Of a stretch of 64,000 bases of DNA, positions 1 to 11,418 are shown one piece after another. This DNA is from Carettochelys insculpta (Eukaryota; Chordata; Testudines; Carettochelyidae), in assembly GCF_033958435.1 (NCBI RefSeq), contig NC_134137.1, forward strand, positions 105,534,501 through 105,598,500, written 5' to 3'. Position numbers and translations under genes: made by a program. The number at the start of each line of letters is the position of its first letter. The stretch's first letter is position 1. The notes below the pieces were generated by a model. That model did not search any database and was not told the origin of the DNA. It saw nothing but the letters and a program-made list of their open reading frames with translations.

Positions 1-559
1 CCAGCCACACAGGTGAGGTGGGAGATGGAGAGCCCACCAACCTTGTAGTGTGGTAGGGCAGTCCTGAAAAATTTAAATGGACATGGAGCAGTACAATAAC
101 GCTAAAGGGACAGATGTTCATGAAACCTCCCATGCTGCTTCTAGGTTGCAAAAAGAGACATCAGCCTCCTAAGAACAACAGAGAATGAAAAAGAAAACAC
201 ATGCATACTCTGTGGGCACAAGTGTGTAAAAATTTGCCAGAACACTGTGTAGTGCCATGATGCCAGATTATTTACTGGTGGCTTGGCATGGCAAGGTGAG
301 CTATCGTGGAAGCTGGAATAAATCAAGCTTCCCCAAAACCTTGTGAGAAAAATAGCAGAGTACCTGGCTGAGACCTTTATGGAGATCTCCAAAAGGATAA
401 GCACTCCATCCCCAGAAATATTAACAAGCTGTTCTAGGAACCCTGGGCTGTGGATGCATAGATCCACCTCAGCCTACCCACAACCCACTTGTAGCAGTTT
501 AAAAATATATGCTAAACAGAAGTAACCCCCACCCCAAACCAGCTACAACCCGCTCATAG
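1..559. other. UGGT2 3'-side intron, unannotated
   Basis: I see no exon, transposon end or tandem repeat that I can name here. Around 480-570 two similar short blocks (the gtagcagtttaaaaatata-like and atagcagtttaaaaaatat-like sequences) are repeated next to the SANT-like pseudogene. Confidence 0.4.
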
Positions 560-1190
560 CAGTTTAAAAAATATACTCACCAGAAGAGCCCTCTCCAGCA
601 CTGCTGGACTCCGGAGCATCCTGCAATGAGGGGACTGCCTCCAGAGTGATGAAGTGTTCCTGGCTGCTGGCAGGATCAGCTTCCTCAGACATATGCTGAA
701 TTGCTTGTTGACTGGCATCTTCCTCTTCATTGGCCTGTCTCCTTACCCTTGCTGCTCTCACCAGAGAGCCAAGCATTGTCTCCAGACGAGTCCATGCAAT
801 TCTTGGTGACTATGATTGTGTCCTTCCCAAGAATCGCATTGAGCTGCTCGTAGACGTGGCATGTTTTGGGACATAACCCAGATCACCCATTGGCTTCTTT
901 CACCTTCTGATAATTCTGCCTGAGCTCATTGATTTTCATCCGGCATTGCTGAGCGTCCCTGGTGTGCCCCTTCACTACCATGCCCTGAGAAATCTTTTCA
1001 TAAATGTCTGCATTTCTTTTGCTGGTTCGCAGTTTACTCAGCACATATTCATCCCCCTCCCACAGAAATGAGATCCTGCATTTCCTGATGGCTCCATGTG
1101 GGGGCTCTTTTGCAAACTGAGAACACTGATCAGAACTAGAACCTGAGACCTGATGATGGTTAGATGTGATCTCTCCATAGGTGCACTTCT
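560..1190 (-). pseudogene. SANT/Myb-like DNA-binding domain pseudogene (SCAN/MSANTD-type family)
   Basis: Read on the minus strand, 1190 to about 780 gives a SANT/Myb-like trihelix: LWEGDEYVLSKLRTSKRNAD, then IYEKISQGMVVKGHTRDAQQ, CRMKINELRQNYQKVKEANG, CPKTCHVYEQLNAILG. An in-frame TGA interrupts it at 883-885, after KEANG, and a frame change near 775 is needed to continue into the acidic tail (SSQEHFITLEAVPS...EGSSG). Multicopy genes with this layout are common in turtles and other reptiles. The stop plus frameshift make this copy dead. It is distinct from the Harbinger-borne SANT genes further right, which have a different, proline-rich setting. Confidence 0.7.
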
Positions 1191-1646
1191 GAGGTGTGCT
1201 AGCAACCCTTTTTTTTTAAATAAAAAGAAAATGCATTACAATTCCCGGGCTTCCTGTTACCTACTTCATGCATATCTGTAGAGCTGCAGAGGTGAAAGTG
1301 GCCAAAATGGACACATGTGGGACATTGTGGGATATCTCTGGGTTACCCCTGGAGGTGAATAAAATCATTTAAAAATAATGCTGTTTCCACACTAGCATTA
1401 ATTTGACCTTTTGAATTCAAACTTTGCGTTATACCACCTCAGAGGGGGCGGGGCTAGAAAGTCAAACTTAGCACTCCTTAAAATCAATCTAACATGATGC
1501 ACACAACTTTCTCAAGAATATGGAAAATGACTCAAGGCACAACATATATGTATATAACCCCATATGTTTTCTTAAATTACCAATGAGAAATCAGATAAGC
1601 ATGCTTATTAAGTTGAACATGCAAGTGAAAATATTTATTCTCTTAC

Positions 1647-1791
1647 CTTTTTGAGAAGTCCGAGCCAAGTTTTTCTTCCCTTTTCCAATTTGCTTTATTA
1701 GCTTTTGTATTTCAGAATCATACTGAGCCCATTCTGGTACTATCCTCAATGCAGCCTGTAGTTTGGGTTCTTTGGTTTTGGGGTTATTACA
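1647..1791 (-). CDS. UGGT2: UGGT2 penultimate exon, CNNPKTKEPKLQAALRIVPEW block
   Basis: A 145-bp exon (48 codons plus 1) between ...ACTTGCAG and AAAAG|GTAAGA. It begins CNNPKTKEPKLQAA (UGGT1 has CNNPMTKEPKLEAA by memory) and RIVPEW, then a charged tail ending RTSQK. Vertebrate UGGT proteins end roughly ten residues later with an ER-retrieval tetrapeptide such as HDEL. No such exon with an acceptor was found between here and base 1, so the gene's 3' end is probably outside the window. Confidence 0.93.
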
Positions 1792-2416
1792 CTGCAAGTA
1801 TAATATATATCACACTCAAACAAAAAGAACAAATGAAAAACACATGAACCATGATAAGGAAATACATGTATTTTTCTGCTCATTGTTAGTGATGGAAGAA
1901 TAATAGGTCACAAAACTGAACGCTGCTAAAAACTGGCTACAAAATTAAATACTAAGACAAGTGTTCCACTACGTAGCCCTTTTGAAATGAATGTGTACCG
2001 TTAATTCAAGGGGAAAAAATATGCCAAAATCAGTTTTGAAAGTTCTTAAAAATTAAATTAGCCATGCAAATTATTTGGATAAAAATCTAGCTATTAATAT
2101 TTTACAGGAAAGCAGAACACAGTAGGACTATTATTTATCATATTTTTCAATCACCGCTATTTTAGTCAATCTAAACAACTGAGTAACATTTTTATATTTT
2201 ACATACAGGACTGACCATTTGTCACCAGGCATGTCTTCAGTCTCCTATATAATCATTCATTTATCTAAATAACCTCAGACCTAATTAGCTGTTCTGTTAA
2301 TGTTACAGATCACTTAAAGGGCAACATATATCTGGTAAACTACCTTGAGATTCATCAATAAAACAGTATGAAATGGTCTATAAAACAAAATCTGATGAAG
2401 TTATTTAAACCTTTTT
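1792..2416. other. AT-rich UGGT2 intron
   Basis: AT-rich intronic sequence without recognisable repeat ends or coding potential. Confidence 0.4.
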
Positions 2417-2818
2417 GGCTACAGATATGCTTTGGAAAAACTTCAAAATGGCCATGCTAATGGCCAAAATGGAGAATACTAATGAGGTGCTGAAATGAAT
2501 ATTCAGCACCTCATTAGCATGCTGCCAGCCGTGGCACTTGCCGCATTTTGCTCACACGTGGCTCGTCTACATGGGGATCCTTTTCAAAAGGACCCTGCAA
2601 ACATCAGCTGATAGGAATATGGGGATGTTCATGTTTGCAGGGTCCGTTCGAAAAGGATCCCCGTGTAGATGAGCCACGTGCGAGCGAAACGCGGCAAGTG
2701 CCGCAGCAGGCAGCATGCTAACGAGGTGCTGAATATTCATTGTAGCACTTCATTAGTATTCTCCGATTTGGCCATCAGCATGGGCATTTCAAAGTTTTTC
2801 CTAAGTGTAGACACAGCC
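2417..2818. mobile_element. Harbinger-type hairpin MITE (copy a)
   Basis: A 402-bp non-autonomous element that is one long imperfect palindrome: a left arm (comprising ATTCAGCACCTCATTAGCAT and CACGTGGCTCGTCTACATGG) and its reverse complement in the right arm. Ends are GGCTACAGATATGC and (reverse complement) GGCTGTGTCTACAC. It is flanked by TTT at 2414-2416 and 2819-2821, a 3-bp duplication. The ends match the large Harbinger elements in this window, so it was probably moved by their transposase. Confidence 0.8.
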
Positions 2819-2821
2819 TTT

Positions 2822-3129
2822 TAATTTAAATGCTCAATAGAAATGAAAGTTCCTCTGTGAAAAAATGATCAAATATTTTGTCAAGTACCCAGTGGTGGTA
2901 CTATAAGCTTCGTTTGTTATTTCAGAAATTGCCAAGTATTAGAAATGTACTGGTACATTGAAACTAGGCAACAGATCTCAATTATCTAAGTCTACAAGTC
3001 TCTCTTGAGGGGAGTCTGCAAAAGATATTACCTACCTGGCTAAAAGAAGTGAAGTTAGATGTAAGTAATGGGAACAGGGAAAAGACCATAAGAAAAAGGA
3101 AAAAGTCAAACTGGTAAATTAACTGAAAC
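2822..3129. other. UGGT2 intron, nothing recognised
   Basis: AT-rich intron between a hairpin MITE and a Penelope-like fragment. No feature seen. Confidence 0.4.
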
Positions 3130-3141
3130 TGCTTTAAAAAG

Positions 3142-3196
3142 TAACAGAGAGGGAGCCATGCCAGTCTGTATACTATCAAAACAAAAAAGCCTTTTT
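3142..3196 (-). mobile_element. Penelope-like 3' fragment (PLE copy 1)
   Basis: A 55-bp insertion carrying the family's 3' module (reverse complement: AGACTGGCATGGCTCCCTCT then CTGTTA). It is flanked by an exact 12-bp direct repeat, TGCTTTAAAAAG, at 3130-3141 and 3197-3208. In element orientation it opens AAAAAAG-GC-TTTTTT, a 7-bp snap-back. The TSD length suggests target-primed retrotransposition. Compare the copies at 21921, 23773 and 63625. Confidence 0.65.
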
Positions 3197-3208
3197 TGCT
3201 TTAAAAAG

Positions 3209-3954
3209 ATCTCTAGTGCTTCAGATATGTGTCAGAGCAACAAAAGAATTTAAAAAAGTATTTTCCTGACCACTCTGTGATCTTTGGATTGGAAAAAAAT
3301 TGAAGAATAATGAACTGATACTTACGTGATGGTACAAGGGAAGAAGGATGAGCAAAATAAATTCAAGGCTTTATATAAATTGAACCATTTTGAGTAAAGT
3401 AAAACGTAAATAATCCTCAAACAAAAACTTATCTATACCTGGGAAAGTTTGAACAAAGCATAGGATAGTGTGGCATCTTTTTCACTTTCATGTTGTTAGG
3501 GAGTAAACATTTGGTCCCTTTCTGTACATTTCTATTCTCTGAAATATTGCCTGATAATTAGAGATGGTCAAATAATGGAAAACTATTCACAATTTCTTCC
3601 TCCCCCTAATTTTTTGGCAAACATTTGTTTTGACAGAAATGTTCCTGCTACCTCCATAAGTAACCCTGGAAGTGGTTACAGCTGATATCCAGGAGGTAAG
3701 GTGCCCCACCCAGCAAGGTCTCCTCGCAAAGGCTCATTCTAATAAATCCAAAACCACTATGGGAGCTATAAAGCATACACCTTAAACCTTTGGTAACAGA
3801 CACGGAATGATTATTTTTCCTCAGAACTATGGTTCTATAATCTGAGATTATGTTGGGTGAAGACTGCTAAACATATGTCTTCAGATATAAATTACACGTA
3901 AGGAACATTTTTCTCTCCCTTCTCCATGAAATTTTTACATTTTTAACAGTATGT
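3209..3954. other. UGGT2 intron, nothing recognised
   Basis: No exon or recognisable repeat seen. The region ends where DIRS-like coding similarity begins. Confidence 0.35.
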
Positions 3955-4845
3955 TGTATATACATATAGACACTGTGACAGACCCAGCCTGATGGGATAA
4001 ACTACTGTTGTAGAAGGCAGAGATACTAGCCACTAAATAAGCAGTTTTCTGTTCCCTAAATACATTAGATGGTGCGTCCGTTACCAATGAAAAGCATCTG
4101 ATGCTGAGCCTGGACTGTGTTTCATGAATGAGCAGAACCTTTGAAACTTTCAGTTGGTTTGTGTGGCAAACAGGGCTAAATTGGGAAGACCCCAGTTCTG
4201 GAAAACTGATCAAGCCATGTCTGGTCTCAGCGACCACTTGCGAATGAGAAATGATCAACTGGGGCGATCTGCCAGGTCGTTCTGAATCCTGGGGAAATAA
4301 GATGCTTGTAAGTGAATTGAACTTTTGACACACAATTCCCATAGATCCAGGGCTTCCTTGCAGAGGGGAGAAGAACACACCCCACCATGCTTATGGGAAA
4401 CATAGCTGATGTACTGTCCACCATTACTGCTGTACAGGTTCCCTGCATCTGTACTCTGCATGCCTGACATGCAAGTCTGACAGCCCTGAGTTCCTTCACA
4501 TTACTGCGAAGATCCAGCTCCTGCTGGGACCACAACTCTCGAGTCCTCAGACTGCACAAATGAGTTCCCCAATGGAGTGCTGAAGCATTGGTCACCAGCG
4601 TCATTGCAGGCTGAGGCCTGGCAAAAGGCACCCCTGCATAGACCACATTGCTCTGATGCCACCACATGAAAGAGCGCAGGGTCGCTGGTGGGACGGTCAG
4701 AACTACATGCAATGGGTCCCAGCCTGATCTGTAGTTTTTTGCCAGCCACTTTAGTGGTCTGATCTGGAGTCTGATGTGGGGCACCATATGCCACCATATG
4801 CAAGTGCGTACGAGAGTGATGGGGTACTTGCAGAGATTCAAGCAT
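3955..4845 (-). pseudogene. DIRS-like retrotransposon, RNase H region
   Basis: Minus-strand reading contains TNASALHWGTHLCS, LWSQQELDLRSNVKELRAVR and a later DSTSAM block. This is the RNase H layout of tyrosine-recombinase (DIRS) retrotransposons: T(D/N)AS..GWG, W...E...HIN.LELRAV, DNT.A. Downstream (near 4230-4060) WGLPNLALFAT continues the DIRS pattern but with stops and frame changes. It is one piece of a degraded element running to about 10.4 kb in the order gag, RT, RNase H. It is inactive. Confidence 0.7.
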
Positions 4846-4959
4846 GTTTTTTATTGACTGACAATGACACTCTGGTAGTGGCTCTGGCTAGATGAGAGTC
4901 CCTCTCTGAATCTATAAACTCTATGGTCTATGTGGATGTAAGGGTTGATTTGACTTAGT

Positions 4960-5132
4960 TGAGGATTAATCCCATCTCTTGGGATGTGTTCCTCATGAAG
5001 GTTACATGGTCCTCAGCCTGTTCTCAATACACAGCCTTGGTTACCCAGTTGTTGATATATGGGAACACCTGGACTCTGTGTTTGTGCAGGTAGGCTGCCA
5101 TCACTGCCATACACTTTGTAAAAAACCTGGGG
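4960..5132 (-). pseudogene. DIRS-like reverse transcriptase, 3' half with YINN catalytic box
   Basis: Minus-strand reading RFFTKCMAVMAAYLHKHRVQ followed by VFPYINNW continues the RT fragment at 6294-6610, from which it is separated by an hAT insertion. Active DIRS RTs have YLDD at the YINN position, so both catalytic aspartates have become asparagine. Confidence 0.7.
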
Positions 5133-6293
5133 CAGGGGTCTGCAACCTGCTTGTGGCTCTTTAAGGAATTGTTTGTGGTTCCTGATGCTATAATTGCAAA
5201 GTAAAAAAGCAAACAAACAAACAAACAAAAAACACCTTCCTGATTTTTTTTGAGAAATGATGAACATCTAAAAAGCCAAACAAAGAAACATCTCATACCT
5301 AAATAGCAAATGATGTGATCTCAAAACACTGGACAACTCCCCCTTTAATATGTGCAGTGCACTGTGGGAGATTATACTGTATCTGTGTTTTGATCATTTT
5401 GCTATTTAAGTCCTGATTTGGAAAAGGAAGTTTGCAGCATTCCTGCTGTGAATGGCTACATGCATTTTAAGAAAGAAAATTGAAATTAAACATGAAGTTA
5501 AATTGGCATAATTAAACTGGGGATGGAATGGCTTCAAAAAAGAGGAAAATTTAAAACGAAAACAGAGAATTTCAAATGGAATGGACCCAGTCCTTCACAA
5601 TTATATCTAGTTTGTACGGGCTGTCTTTATGTCTCATTTGCAATGAGAAATTCACCACCAACAAAAATGCAACCTTGAGAGGCATTTTCTTAAAAATGAT
5701 ACCACTTTTGCTGGTCAGTATCTAGCTGGTGATGCCAGAAAAAAAAAAAAGCCATGGAGGAGCTGCTACACAAAGCAGAGAAAAGTAAGAACACGTTCGC
5801 TAACTAGGTGAAGTCACCCAATATCAGAACTGTGGCTAGCTTTGTGGCAACTCAAGAGATTGTGAAATGAGGAAAGCTGTTCATGGATGGTGAATATATA
5901 AAAGAGTGCTTCATCAAAGTATCACAGCAGCTATACAGTGATTTCAAAAACAAAAATGAAGTAGAATACCATCCTCCAGAGAGAGAGAAAATTTGTGAGT
6001 GAAAGTTAGGAAGACAGTGGTTCAAACATACACGTGTAAAGTGTGAGGAAACAGAATATGTAAAAAGTTTGTGAATGTCCTGCAGTAAACATGTATCCCA
6101 TTACAAATCATTGTGTGTGAGCTGTTCTTAAAATAGGGGTTACAAATGATACGGTTTGACATTATTTATTAAGGACTGTCTTGTATTCACATGCATTGCA
6201 GCTATTAAATGATTGAGTTTTTTACTGAATCCAAAAAAAAAAAAAAAAAAGCAAAAAAAAGGCTCTTCTTGCTATTTTGGTTGCTGACCCCTG
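5133..6293 (+). mobile_element. hAT element inserted in the DIRS RT
   Basis: Inverted ends CAGGGGTCTGCAACC and (reverse complement) CAGGGGTCAGCAACC are typical hAT termini. The flanking 8-mers ACCTGGGG and CTCTGGTG are a decayed version of the 8-bp duplication hATs make. Inside, from about 5530, the plus strand begins MASKKRK and has a BED-finger-like stretch, then many stops: a remnant of a ZBED-type transposase. A(n) and (AAAC)n runs lie at both sides. Joining the flanks restores the DIRS reading frame, which proves the insertion order. Confidence 0.75.
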
Positions 6294-6610
6294 CTCTGGT
6301 GGTTGATGAAAGGCCAAAAGGGGGAACCCTGAACTGATAGTGTTTTTTCCTGACTACAATATCCTGTGGGTCAGAGTGATGGCTATGTGCAAGAATGCAG
6401 CCTTCATGTTGAGGGTGGCACACCAGTCTCTGGGATTCAGGGAAGGAATTATAAACCCCAGCGTAACCATGTGAAACCACTTCTGTTCTTGGAAGGAATT
6501 GAGATAACGCAGGTCTAGGATAGACCGTACCCATTTGGCTTTTGGAATAAAATAAGGGGAATAAAACCCCTTACCCAAAAACTCCTGAGGACCCCTTGTA
6601 TTGCTCACAT
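6294..6610 (-). pseudogene. DIRS-like reverse transcriptase, 5' half
   Basis: Minus-strand blocks GFYSPYFIPKAKWVRSILDL, RYLNSF, PSLNPRDWCATLNMKAAF and HYQFRVPPFGLSS match RT motifs 1-4 of DIRS elements (FIPKK..WRPILDLR.LN; ALDMKDAYFHI; FGLS). The usual aspartates in DMKDA are altered (NMKAA). A one-base shift separates the second and third blocks. Confidence 0.75.
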
Positions 6611-7499
6611 GGAAAGGAGCAACTGCACCTCCTGAAATAAGAGATGCTCATGAGAAGGGTCCTTGAACAGGGACCGGGGTGGAGGATTGAAGGGGAGGGA
6701 GAAAAACTCAACAGAGTATCCTGATTCTACCAAGCTTAGGATCCAACAGTCCAAGGTGATGCAACACCAACACATGGTAGAACTGGGAAAAGTGATTCAT
6801 GAAGGGAAGATGATTTGACAGAAAACTGGTATTCCAGCATCAGGAGCACCTTCAAAAGCTGGGTTTAGGGCCCTGGGATGGCTTGTTAGACGATGGGCCT
6901 CTACATGAGGATGACCTCGAGCAATGTCCCCTGCAATTGCTACCCTTGCACTGTCTCGGTTGGGCAGGATAATATCTGGGAGGGGGACAGATGTCTAAAC
7001 TGCCTTCTCTGCGGTGCTGGGGTCTGTATTCCAAGGGACTTTTATGTGGCTTGTGAGTCCTTTAAACTATGTAAATGAAAATCTGTGTTGGCTGCCAATA
7101 AGCCCTGGCAGTCAAATCAGAGGTCTTGAATCATAGGTTGCACCTCGGGTCGACTCCCGAAGACATGAAGCCAGGCATTACATCTCATCACCACACCAGT
7201 AGCCATAGCATGAGCTGTGGAACCTGCTGTATCCTGGCCTGCTTGTAAGCTGGCCTGGGATACCACCTAGCCCTCCTCGAGGAGGGTTCCAAACTCTTGC
7301 TTAGAGTGAGAGGGAAGAAGGTCATGGGATTTCCTCAAGGCCGCCCAGCTGTTAAAAGCGCAGTGACTCTACACTGCTTGCTGATTTGCTATGTACACCT
7401 GCAATTCCCCAGAAGAATAAACTTTCTGTCCAAAGAGGTCAATTTTCTTTGCCTCTCTATTTTGAGGGTAGGCCTAGGTAGACTTTGTTGCTCCCTATG

Positions 7500-8214
7500 A
7501 ACGGCTGCATCCATGACCAAAGTTCTTGGTTGCGGGTGGGTAAATAAATGTTTTTGCCCCACCTGGGGAACAAAGTATAACCTTTCAACCCCTCTAGTGG
7601 TCAGGGGAATGGACGCTGGTTATGGAAGTTGCGTTAATGTTTTTAATGAGAGGCAAGGCCATTCTAGAAGCGCCGTCCACTGCCAGTATATCCACCATGG
7701 GATTGGCCTCTTCCACCATCTCCTCCACCTAGATGCTGAGGCTAGCCTGTGCAGAAGGTCCTGTTGACCTATGAGGTCTGTAGTTGGCAAAGATGTAACC
7801 AAACCCCTAGGTACGGCTTCATCAGGGGAGGAGGAAGACAATGCTCGAGGCACTTCAAGTCCTCCAGCTCTCCAAGAAAGTCCTGTGAAATTGGAGCTTA
7901 GGTTGTGGGGTCAACTGGGACAACAGGTGTCCACCAACTGGCCCTACCGCTGAGGTTGCACTAGGTCAGGGGCTTTTATGGCCTCATTGTGAAAGACCTC
8001 TGTCACCAGTGGAGGACTCCTAGGTATGGAAACCATCAATATAGTCCAGAAATTCTGGCACTGAGCCTGGTGGAAGATCCAAGGGGTCCAAAATGGCCAT
8101 CGCATGTTGCCCTGCCACTGAGGAGGCTAAGATGGAGCAGGTGCAGATTAGTGCATGTAATATTGGAGTTTTTTCTGTGCAATGCTGTGAGGGACAAATC
8201 AAGGCAAATTATTT
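7500..8214 (-). pseudogene. DIRS-like gag region, first part
   Basis: Minus-strand fragments SSSSPDEAVPRGL, DLIGQQDLLHRLAS and the AILDPLDLPPGSVPE region resemble the Ser/Pro-rich gag of turtle DIRS elements as I remember it. Several frame changes are present. It lies upstream of the RT on the same strand, as expected. Confidence 0.5.
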
Positions 8215-9130
8215 AGAACAGGACTACTTGTAGCCCAAAACTGAGGGTCGTCCATCATGAGGCACAGCAAACCAGTCACACAGAGCACTTCTATTGCCAC
8301 ACTGGCCAGCAAGAAGTCACACAAACAATTCCCTTGCACAATCCAATTTTTCTTGTGCCACAATCAGTATCCCTCCTTATACAGGTGAGAGGTTATGGAA
8401 ACCAATCCCACCAAGTCTGAACAGATTCTTCTTATCCCAAAGGACCAGCCACCTTCCCAGATCAATGTTTACCTCAGATCTTAGCCACAAGAGCACATTG
8501 TACCTACCCTTTAGAATCTAAAATCTAAAGATTCATTAATAGAAAGAAAGAAAGAAAGAAAATAGGTTGAGAGTAAAATTGTTAAAGTGATCAAATTACA
8601 TACACCAATCACAAAGTTCTTGATGCAGGTTTGCAACAGAGGTGGAACAGGCTGCTATCTTAGAAGTCTCTGGAATACCTCCTTGTTAGGATGGGTCATC
8701 AATCCTTCTGGGCTCCGTTCACAGCACAGATGCTCCTGATGTGATGAGCTGGAATGAAGACCAGTGGAGGAACTCACCTGGCCCCCTTTGTACTCTTGCC
8801 CATGTGGAGGGAATTCCATTGTTCTCCCTGTGTTGAAGCATGTCCAAGATGGAGCCTGTTACATGGGCAAGTCCTTCATAGGCAATCTGCCATCGCCTGT
8901 CTGCTGAGTTACATGTTCACAGTTCAATTCCTCAGATGGTGACTGGAATCTGATAAGGCCCATTCTTTGTCAAGTACTGCTTCGTTTGACTAGGAACCCT
9001 TTCATGGTAGGTTGCCACACTTCCTGTTGAGGGCTCCCAGAAACGAACATTTCAAATACAGGGATAGAGTCGCTACTTATAACTCCATATATAATATTTC
9101 CAGCCTATGAGCAATATAAACAGATTCAGT
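8215..9130. repeat. Unclassified insertion within DIRS gag, with (AAAG)n tract
   Basis: The gag-like reading stops near 8215 and resumes near 9200, so the ~0.9 kb between is probably an inserted repeat. It holds an AAAG microsatellite at 8541-8562 but no coding blocks I can name. The boundaries are approximate. Confidence 0.3.
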
Positions 9131-9199
9131 GAATCGTACGCTTTCAGTAGGCATCTCACTTGACTGACTTTGCTCAAGATTTGGTGTAAACATAGAACA

Positions 9200-9706
9200 G
9201 TGGTTGCATTAAGGTTTTTGTATGGTCATCTTAAAATCCAGTAATGTCTTGGTGGGTATCCTGCTTCCAGGAGCGGTGCTGAGACTTGCGCCAAGAGCCG
9301 TGCTGAGACTTGTGCCAAGAGCCATGCTGAGAGTGATGCCGAGAGATGCTCCTATCAGAGACTGAAGAGTCAGAATCTGAGTACCCCTCAAATTCTGACC
9401 ATAGCAGTGCTGATGTTGGGGTCCAGCTCTCCGGCGCTGAAGCACAGTGCTGAGGGGAAGTGAGCCCTTCCATAGCAAAGGGCTTCCCCCAGTGCTGGGT
9501 TGGCCTGCCCCCGAGGAGGTGTGACCGGTACCATACATGTAGGCAGTTGAAGAGGGGCTGTTGCCAGAGGTTGCTGGAGGGAAAATGGTGCTACAGGCAC
9601 ATGCACTGTGCACGTGGCTACAGTTTGAGGGCTCACCAATGCCAAGGACTGTGCTGTGGTCACTGATGTGCACGGAGCTGGTGTGAGCTATGGTGCTGCA
9701 ATGCAA
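9200..9706 (-). pseudogene. DIRS-like gag region, N-terminal Ser/Arg/His-rich part
   Basis: Minus-strand reading includes EFEGYSDSDSSVSDRSISRH followed by repeated SQHGSWHK units, a low-complexity tract that DIRS gag proteins often have. It is collinear with the RT and RNase H fragments further left. An alternative frame gives a similar length, so the exact frame is uncertain. Confidence 0.5.
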
Positions 9707-9906
9707 GTTAACACAGTATCGGACATTAGTTCGATCAGGTCCCGTGCAGCTTCAAATGTATTATGTGTAGCGGGCACTTTCAAATCACCATGGCCAGCAT
9801 TAAGCGAATGAGTCACTGCATATTCATGGCAGCGCCTCATTAGCATCTGCCAAAGTGTCTCATTAGCACCCCCTTTTGAAAGGTGGGGGCTAGTGTAGAC
9901 ATAGTC
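9707..9906. mobile_element. Harbinger hairpin MITE, partial (copy h)
   Basis: Contains CGCCTCATTAGCAT and ends GTGTAGACATAGTC, the right terminus of the local Harbinger family (reverse complement GACTATGTCTACAC). The left terminus is not recognisable. It sits at the gag end of the DIRS element. Confidence 0.5.
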
Positions 9907-10149
9907 ATAGAGCAGGATGCTCCAAAGCAGGGGAAGGAGGGAGGGAAGTGGAGCACCCACAGGGACACACATGGCTTTCCAAAGCAGGCATGGTATCCTT
10001 GCACGTGGCACACAGCTTAAAACCCGGGGAGTGATGCAGCACTTCAGCTAACTAACTCTAACCCAACGAATCAAAACCGTTTTTTTGTAAATGCAGAACA
10101 AGGGTAGGCAACTTGGACTAGGGAACAGCTGAATATGAGCTACAAGCTA

Positions 10150-10400
10150 ACTAGCTGACAAAATTCAAACTCTTTTGCAGAGACTGACGACGCTCCATCT
10201 GCAGCTCAGGACGGTAGAGAAGGAACTGAGGAGCCTGCACCGGGCATGCACCAGAGAGCACAAGGAGGCGCTTCTGCGCATGTGCAGGAAACCATGGCTA
10301 TGCAAGAATCTCTGAGCGCTGGCGTGAAGATGCCCCAACACCCAGAGTGGAGCACCCATGGGACACTACTCGAAGAAGAAAGTGCTATTCCTGTAAGCTG
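10150..10400 (-). repeat. DIRS-like terminal region
   Basis: Moderately GC-rich block ending ...GGGACACTACTCGAAGAAGA, similar to the terminal-repeat wording of turtle DIRS elements as I remember them (CTCGAAGAAGAA). It is in the right place to be the 5' end of the element whose gag/RT/RNase H lie to the left. Assigned from memory and position. Confidence 0.4.
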
Positions 10401-10670
10401 CTCTGGGAGGAAAGGATGCGTATTACTGGGTTTTAGTCACTTATACATGGGGAGTTGGTACTACTGAACTTTCCAGCATAGCTGCTTCTGTCTCACTCAG
10501 TGGGTGATCTAAAATCAGTAGCCATCAGCACACTTGTACTTGAGAGGTCTTGGGGTCTTGTATCTGAGGGCCTTGTACTTGAGAGCACAGAGCTAAATAT
10601 CACATCTGGTGAAAACTGAAGAAATCCAGGTTAATAAAATGACATTTTCATTAACTCCAAACTGACTTAC

Positions 10671-10787
10671 CAAATCAATTGTTTTAGCTTTTTTCTTGGA
10701 TTCATCATCACACCACGTTTCACACCAGAGCCATTCTTGCGGGAGAGATTTAATGGACAATTGATGAATCATATTATTGGGAAGATC
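10671..10787 (-). CDS. UGGT2: UGGT2 exon, DLPNNMIHQ...[11 protein letters not shown] block
   Basis: A 117-bp exon of 39 codons between ...TTTGTGCAG and TTG|GTAAGT. It encodes [28 protein letters not shown] and ends AKTIDL. DESK in place of UGGT1's DASK supports UGGT2. It joins CNNPKTKE of the next exon in phase 0. Confidence 0.95.
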
Positions 10788-11080
10788 CTGCACAAATTAT
10801 GTAACAAATCACAAAATTAGTAACCTTGAATTCTGGTATGTGAATAACAGATTACCAAAAAAATGAATTATTAAACTACTATTACTTGAAGGAGACATAG
10901 AAAACACCCATCTCTGTTCCCATTTCTGTGACGTATTTTACTAAGTTTCTAAGTGTTTGTCTACTTATTTTTCAAATTAATTAATAACTGCTAAAGTCAC
11001 TGGTATCCCATTCCATCTGTTAATTACAAATCACGTACAGAAGATTTCCTTGCAACGCCAAAAGGTGTGGTCTTTTCTTA

Positions 11081-11413
11081 GGCTGTGTCTACACTTGCAT
11101 TCCTCCTTCAAAAGAGACATGCAAATGAGGGAAAACAAAATGCAAATGAGGTCCAGATGTACATTCATTTGCATATGCAATTTTCGAAAGAAAAAAAGCA
11201 ATGTAGATGTGGCTTTTTCGAAAGTAAACCCCATCTTTGAAATAACCCTTCTTCTTAAAACAAAATAATATTTCCAAAATAATTATCTTCTTATTCTGAA
11301 ATAAGATATTCTGAAATAGCTATTCTGAAATAGCTTATTTTGAAACAGTGCTGTTACACACAAAAATGCATTTTGAAAAAGCACTTAGCTATTTCAAAAT
11401 ACAGCATCTACAC
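11081..11413. mobile_element. Diverged Harbinger hairpin element(s)
   Basis: Starts GGCTGTGTCTACACTTGC after TTA (11078-11080). A matching inverted end (AGCCACATCTACATTGC on the other strand) occurs near 11214, suggesting an inner element of about 135 bp. The remainder is TTTCAAAATA-rich palindromic sequence of the same family. Boundaries are unclear. Confidence 0.5.
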
Positions 11414-11418
11414 ACATG

